Assembly (NCBI GenBank): GCA_002788555.1
Contig: PFRL01000040.1
Coordinates: 1 to 9,245, forward strand
Source: Parcubacteria group bacterium CG_4_9_14_0_2_um_filter_35_11
GTDB lineage: Bacteria > Patescibacteriota > Minisyncoccia > Minisyncoccales > GCA-002788555
DNA length: 9,245 nt
Reading direction: 5' to 3'
Below are positions 6,555 through 9,245 of this stretch, in pieces. Numbering within the stretch: position 1 is the stretch's first letter; every line of letters begins with the position of its first letter. The notes under the pieces were generated by a model. The model was not told where the DNA came from. It ran no database searches and saw only the letters and a program-made list of their open reading frames with translations. The position numbers were made by a program, and so were the translations under genes.

Positions 6555-6589
6555 TTATTGCTTCCTTAATTGTCTAAACTGTCAATATT

Positions 6590-6952
6590 ATGGAAAAAGT
6601 TCTTATCATCGAAGATGATAAATTTCTGAGGGATTTGCTTTACAAGAAGTTGACCGAAGATAATTTTTCTGTTGCTACCGCCTTCGACGGAGAAGAAGGA
6701 TTAAAGAAAATCCAAGAAGAAAATCCCAATCTTGTTCTTTTGGATCTGATTTTGCCCGGAATTAATGGCTTTGAAGTGTTAAAGAAAACTAAGGAGAATC
6801 CAGCAACTAAAGAAATTCCAGTCATTGTCCTCTCTAACCTTGGCCAAAAAGAAGATGTTGAGCGAGCAAAGAAATTAGGGGCAGAGGATTACCTGATAAA
6901 GGCTCATTTCACCCTTGAAGAGATAGTTGAGAAGGTTAGAAAATATTTATAA
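6590..6952 (+). CDS. Stand-alone response regulator receiver (second of pair)
   Basis: A 120-residue CheY-like receiver that aligns with its neighbour without gaps. Key residues are Asp9/Asp10 (IEDD), phosphoacceptor Asp52 (LLDLILPGING), Ser82 (VLSNLG) and Lys104 (DYLIK). It differs from the first receiver around the alpha4-beta5-alpha5 face (KEDVERAKKLGAED against PVEISRALELGVKD), the surface that usually decides partner choice, so the two may bind different targets. It is probably the last gene of the signalling transcript: an intrinsic terminator lies 75 nt past the stop. No DNA-binding domain is present. Confidence 0.95.
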   Translation: MEKVLIIEDDKFLRDLLYKKLTEDNFSVATAFDGEEGLKKIQEENPNLVLLDLILPGINGFEVLKKTKENPATKEIPVIVLSNLGQKEDVERAKKLGAEDYLIKAHFTLEEIVEKVRKYL

Positions 6953-6971
6953 GATTTTACTTCCCAAAGTC

Positions 6972-7000
6972 TTGATACCTTTACTCAGAATAAATAAAAG
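6972..7000 (+). promoter_or_regulatory. Weak candidate promoter upstream of mutM
   Basis: TTGATA (6972-6977) and TAAAAG (6995-7000) are spaced by 17 nt. If active, transcription would begin near 7007 and read through the terminator hairpin at 7027-7058 before reaching mutM, giving an attenuator-like leader. The match is modest and A/T-rich DNA makes chance hits likely. Confidence 0.25.
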
Positions 7001-7026
7001 GTTAAAAATAAGCGACATATAAGATT

Positions 7027-7058
7027 CCCAAAAAGTAATTTTGTTTTTGGGTTTTTTT
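7027..7058 (+). terminator. Intrinsic terminator closing the signalling genes
   Basis: Perfect 8-bp stem CCCAAAAA (7027-7034) and TTTTTGGG (7044-7051) with loop GTAATTTTG is followed directly by seven T residues (7052-7058). It ends the transcript of the receiver genes. The T-tract finishes 3 nt before the mutM ATG. Confidence 0.8.
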
Positions 7059-7061
7059 ATT

Positions 7062-8069
7062 ATGCCAGAACTTCCCGAGGTAGAAACTACAGTTAGAGAT
7101 CTCCAAAAAATAGTCGGTCAAAAAATTGAGGATGTTTGGACAGATTTTCCAAAGATGGTCCACCTTCGCCGCGCCGTCGCCGAAACGGCTAAAGCGAGTA
7201 AAAGACAAGGTTCTAGCGGACAAGTAAAAAAGCCAAGACCCAGCATTAGAGCGGAAGTTGGTATTGGGCTAGTCCCGCACCAAAACAAAATTTCTGGTGC
7301 GGGGGGTTTTGAAGAATTTAAAAAAGAGATTAAGGGAAAAAAAATTCAAAAAATTTTACGGAGAGGGAAAAACATTCTCATTGATTTATCGGGAGGGAAA
7401 ACCCTCCTTATCCACCAAAAACTTACTGGACATCTTCTTTACGGGAAATGGAAAATGGAAAATGGAAAATGGAAATCGGAGATTCCCGGACCCTTAGCCG
7501 ATGACCCAATGAATAGATTTCTACATTTAATATTTTGGTTAGATGACAAAGGAATGCTTGCCCTATCCGATTTAAGAAAGTTTGCCAAGGCAGAGTTGTG
7601 GGATACCGAAGAATTAAGAAAAAATTCAGAATTTAAAAGTTTAGGACCAGAACCCCTGGAAAAATCTTTTACCTTGGGCGCCTTTAAAGAAATTTTTAAA
7701 AATAGAAAAGGAAAAGTTAAACAAGTTTTGATGGACCAAACTGTTATCGCTGGTATTGGCAATATTTATTCAGATGAAATTTTATGGCAAGCTAAAATTC
7801 ACCCCTTCAAAGAAGTTTCAAAATTGTCAGAAGAAGAACTTAAAAAAATATATAGGTCAATCCAAACCATTTTAAAACAAGCCATCAAAGCTAAAGGAGA
7901 AAGCATTTCTGATTTTCGAAGACCTTCGGGCGAAAAAGGAGAATTTGATCCTTTAAGAAAAGTTTATCGAAAAGAGGGAGAGCCTTGCCCTCGCTGTGGC
8001 ACTGAAATTCAAAGAAAAAAGATTGGTGGCCGCTCGGCTCATTTCTGCCCTCATTGCCAACCCTTTTAA
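7062..8069 (+). CDS. mutM: Formamidopyrimidine-DNA glycosylase with in-frame repeat insertions
   Basis: A 335-residue Fpg/MutM, about 60 longer than the usual 270-275. The start is the ATG at 7062, since it yields MPELPEVET, whose Pro2 becomes the catalytic N-terminus. RGKNILIDL (101-109) carries the Lys57 equivalent at 103, DLRKF (170-174) lies at the lesion-site loop, QVLMDQTVIAGIGNIYSDEILW (221-242) is the helix-two-turn-helix, and the zinc finger is Cys309-x2-Cys312-x16-Cys329-x2-Cys332 with GGRSAHFC holding the Arg264 equivalent (324). The enzyme removes oxidised purines such as 8-oxoguanine and cuts the strand. The wedge methionine (HLGMSG in E. coli) is leucine here (HQKLTG). Extra sequence lies at about 35-80, encoded by a structured GC-rich insert, and at about 128-139, encoded by a heptamer repeat. 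Both keep the frame. Catalytic residues are intact, so activity is likely but not certain. Confidence 0.93.
   Translation: MPELPEVETTVRDLQKIVGQKIEDVWTDFPKMVHLRRAVAETAKASKRQGSSGQVKKPRPSIRAEVGIGLVPHQNKISGAGGFEEFKKEIKGKKIQKILRRGKNILIDLSGGKTLLIHQKLTGHLLYGKWKMENGKWKSEIPGPLADDPMNRFLHLIFWLDDKGMLALSDLRKFAKAELWDTEELRKNSEFKSLGPEPLEKSFTLGAFKEIFKNRKGKVKQVLMDQTVIAGIGNIYSDEILWQAKIHPFKEVSKLSEEELKKIYRSIQTILKQAIKAKGESISDFRRPSGEKGEFDPLRKVYRKEGEPCPRCGTEIQRKKIGGRSAHFCPHCQPF
7161..7306. repeat. GC-rich palindromic insertion inside mutM (contains CACCA element copy 2)
   Basis: This block encodes mutM residues about 34-82, which have no counterpart between the usual N-terminal strand (ending near WTDFPKMV) and the helix beginning FEEFKKEIKGKKI. 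Its first 40 nt hold 26 G or C, far above the surrounding genes. It contains a hairpin with arms GCCGT (7173-7177) and ACGGC (7185-7189), and a perfect 9-bp palindrome CCCGCACCA (7274-7282) / TGGTGCGGG (7295-7303). The latter matches in core and layout the element in the sensor gene leader at 2532-2559. The protein it encodes is low in hydrophobic residues and rich in Lys, Arg, Gly and Ser, consistent with a disordered surface loop. The exact edges are estimated from the protein comparison. Confidence 0.68.
7445..7475 (+). repeat. Heptamer tandem repeat (AAAATGG) inside mutM
   Basis: Three perfect units of AAAATGG (7452-7458, 7459-7465, 7466-7472) are preceded by a 6-nt partial unit (7446-7451) and followed by a degenerate one. 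It encodes GKWKMENGKWK in the loop after HLLY (about residues 128-138). Because 7 is not a multiple of 3, gain or loss of one or two units would shift the mutM frame, while three units (21 nt) would preserve it. Confidence 0.8.
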
Positions 8070-8105
8070 TACTCTTTATTGAAAGTCTCTCGAAAATCAT
8101 CTAAA

Positions 8106-8324
8106 ATTTACCCAGTAGTAAACCCCGTTAGAAAGGACGGGGCCCCGTTAGAAAATTTTTTTGTAACGGGGCGGAACTTTGGGCCCAATCCTATTAGAAA
8201 CTTCGCTTCTAGCAGGGTTCATCCCAACCGCCCCAATGGTTCGACAAGCTCACCATCCTGAGTTTATCGAAGGAGGGGTGAAGCTTTCTAACGGGGTAAA
8301 CTCCAGTTTTTCTGCTGGGTTTAT
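8106..8324. repeat. Nested palindrome cluster between mutM and the DUF3048 gene
   Basis: This fills the gap between mutM and the next gene. The outer shell is ACCCAGTAG (8110-8118) with CTGCTGGGT (8312-8320), flanked by TTTA direct repeats (8107-8110, 8320-8323). Inside is a perfect 14-bp pair ACCCCGTTAGAAAG (8122-8135) / CTTTCTAACGGGGT (8284-8297), flanked by TAAA. Within that lie CCCCGT/ACGGGG (8123-8128, 8137-8142) and CCCCGTTA/TAACGGGG (8143-8150, 8164-8171). GGGGCGG (8168-8174) pairs with CCGCCCC (8228-8234) around a 13-nt-arm hairpin at 8187-8219 (loop ACTTCGC). A further hairpin spans 8240-8271. Some pairings are mutually exclusive. Short reading frames crossing this block look like by-products of the repeats. 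Confidence 0.82.
8240..8271. repeat. Hairpin repeat TTCGACAAGCTCA / TGAGTTTATCGAA
   Basis: Thirteen-base arms (8240-8252 and 8259-8271) pair around the loop CCATCC with two G-U wobbles. From memory, close relatives of this TTCGACAAGCTCA palindrome are scattered through intergenic DNA of many bacterial phyla, so this is probably a member of a widespread repeat rather than something local. Here it is buried inside the larger palindrome nest. Confidence 0.65.
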
Positions 8325-8327
8325 TTG

Positions 8328-9245
8328 ATGAAAAAGAAGCAAAAAATCATTATTATAGTTTTTTCTGTCTTTTGTTTTTTAGGAATTAGTTTTTTTGGCG
8401 TTTTAATGTTAAAGGCAGGGAAAAGTCTCTCTATCAAAGGAGAGAAAGAGAATCTCCTTAAGCTCCAAGAAAGTAAAAAGAGCCCTTTTTCGGGTTTACT
8501 ATGCGAAAATCCAGGTGCTCGGACTTTTTCTATTGCCTTGGCTCAATATCCAGAAACAATGCCTTTATCAGGAACTTCCCAGGCGGATATTGTCATCGAA
8601 GGACCAGTAGCTAATCCTGGCGGGGTAACTCGCCTTTTGGCTATCTATCAGTGTCAATCTCCTCTTGAGATTGGTTCAATAAGATCGGTAAGACCTTATA
8701 TGGTTGATTTAGCATTGGGATTTGATACAATTTTTGCTTCCTGGGGAGGTGCTCAGTCGGCAATTGATAGGATAAAAAATCTTGGACTTGATTGGTTAGA
8801 TGCTAGAGTAAATCCCGCCACTTTTTTTCGGAAAAAAAACATTCCCGCTCCCCACAATGGTTTCACTTCTCTGGAAAGATTAAAAATAGCGATGAAAAAT
8901 TCAGGAATGAGAGAAACCAATCAATTCGAAGGATACCAGTTTTTAAGAGAAGAGGAGATAACTTTTAGTAAAGAAGACCAAGAAATTAAACTTAATTACA
9001 CCTATCCTGTGAAATATGTTTATGAGCCAAGGACTGGCGACTACTTCCGGTTTTGGAATGGCAAAGAGATGATTGATAGAAACACTGCAAAGCAAGTTAA
9101 GGCTAAAAATGTGGTAATAGTAAAGACAAAAATGGGAGTCCTTTCGCCTGGCGTTGTAGATGTGAAAATAAGAGGTAGCGGACAAGCTCTAATCTATCAA
9201 GCTGGAAAAGAGATAAAAGGGATATGGCAAAAAGAAAATCCTCGA
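8328..9245 (+). CDS. DUF3048 (YerB-like) membrane-anchored protein, N-terminal part
   Basis: The frame runs from ATG 8328 to the end of the window without a stop (306 codons), so the C-terminus is missing. After a lysine-rich start and one hydrophobic helix (about 7-28) comes an extracytoplasmic domain with the DUF3048 pattern: SGTSQADIVIEGPVANPGGVTRLLAIYQ in the right place (about 81-108), IGSIRSVRPYMVDLALGFD (about 115-133), WGGAQSAIDRIKNLGLDWLD (about 139-158), APHNGFTSLERL (174-185) and YVYEPRTGDYFRFWNG (about 230-245). The family (Bacillus subtilis YerB is the named member) is predicted to be exported, and its function is not established. Cys16 sits inside the hydrophobic helix but does not form a proper lipobox, so a transmembrane anchor is more likely. 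The start lies 4 nt past the palindrome nest, which would therefore form its leader. No Shine-Dalgarno sequence is visible. Confidence 0.85.
   Translation, partial: MKKKQKIIIIVFSVFCFLGISFFGVLMLKAGKSLSIKGEKENLLKLQESKKSPFSGLLCENPGARTFSIALAQYPETMPLSGTSQADIVIEGPVANPGGVTRLLAIYQCQSPLEIGSIRSVRPYMVDLALGFDTIFASWGGAQSAIDRIKNLGLDWLDARVNPATFFRKKNIPAPHNGFTSLERLKIAMKNSGMRETNQFEGYQFLREEEITFSKEDQEIKLNYTYPVKYVYEPRTGDYFRFWNGKEMIDRNTAKQVKAKNVVIVKTKMGVLSPGVVDVKIRGSGQALIYQAGKEIKGIWQKENPR

Noticed and set aside
7041..7061. Upstream TTG start for mutM
   Set aside because: Lies in the terminator stem and would bury the catalytic Pro2, which must follow the initiator Met.
8079..8261. 60-codon frame across the mutM to DUF3048 gap
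   Set aside because: Runs through the palindrome nest. The peptide is a translation of repeat arms with no family resemblance.
8106..8324. CRISPR array
   Set aside because: Repeats are palindromic arms in inverted, nested arrangement with no regular spacers, and no cas genes are in the window.

Overview
The window comes from an AT-rich bacterial genome. Low G+C, compact gene order, A/T-rich gene leaders that mostly lack a Shine-Dalgarno sequence, several short GC-rich palindromes between and inside genes, and soluble PAS kinases with single-domain receivers together suggest a Candidate Phyla Radiation (Patescibacteria) member. That placement is an inference from style, not from a marker gene. 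Stops are mainly TAA and TAG, with one TGA. Genes are full of GGN glycine and TGG tryptophan codons, so I see no sign that TGA is reassigned.

Layout. Bases 3-215 are the C-terminal end of a deoxyribose-phosphate aldolase (deoC). It is followed 5 nt later by an Mth938/DUF498-family protein (221-565) and then a short candidate membrane protein (572-751) in the same frame. From 849 to 6952 runs a set of sensory and signalling genes on the + strand: a membrane-anchored family 5 solute-binding protein (849-2411), a transmembrane HAMP sensor that ends in a coiled coil with no output domain (2569-3537), a cytosolic FIST-domain protein (3560-4744), a soluble PAS histidine kinase (4852-6132), and two stand-alone receiver proteins (6189-6554, 6590-6952). 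A near-consensus sigma70 promoter sits between the kinase and the receivers. An intrinsic terminator closes the set at 7027-7058. Then come mutM (7062-8069), a roughly 220-nt nest of palindromes (8106-8324), and the first 306 codons of a DUF3048/YerB-like protein (8328 to the window end).

How the genes may work together. The signalling genes look like one receptor pathway split into separate proteins: ligand capture outside (solute-binding protein), membrane relay (HAMP sensor), cytosolic small-molecule sensing (FIST), phosphorylation (PAS kinase) and phosphoacceptors (two receivers with no DNA-binding or enzymatic output). The individual domain calls are firm; the wiring between them is inferred from order and complementary domain content. 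The output is not in the window.

The second theme is palindromic repeats. At least two families occur. One is flanked by TAAA/TTTA direct repeats and appears at 2446-2484 and as the outer shells of the 8106-8324 nest. The other has a CACCA core and appears once in the leader of the sensor gene and once inside the mutM reading frame, within an in-frame insertion of about 45 codons. mutM also carries a heptamer tandem repeat.
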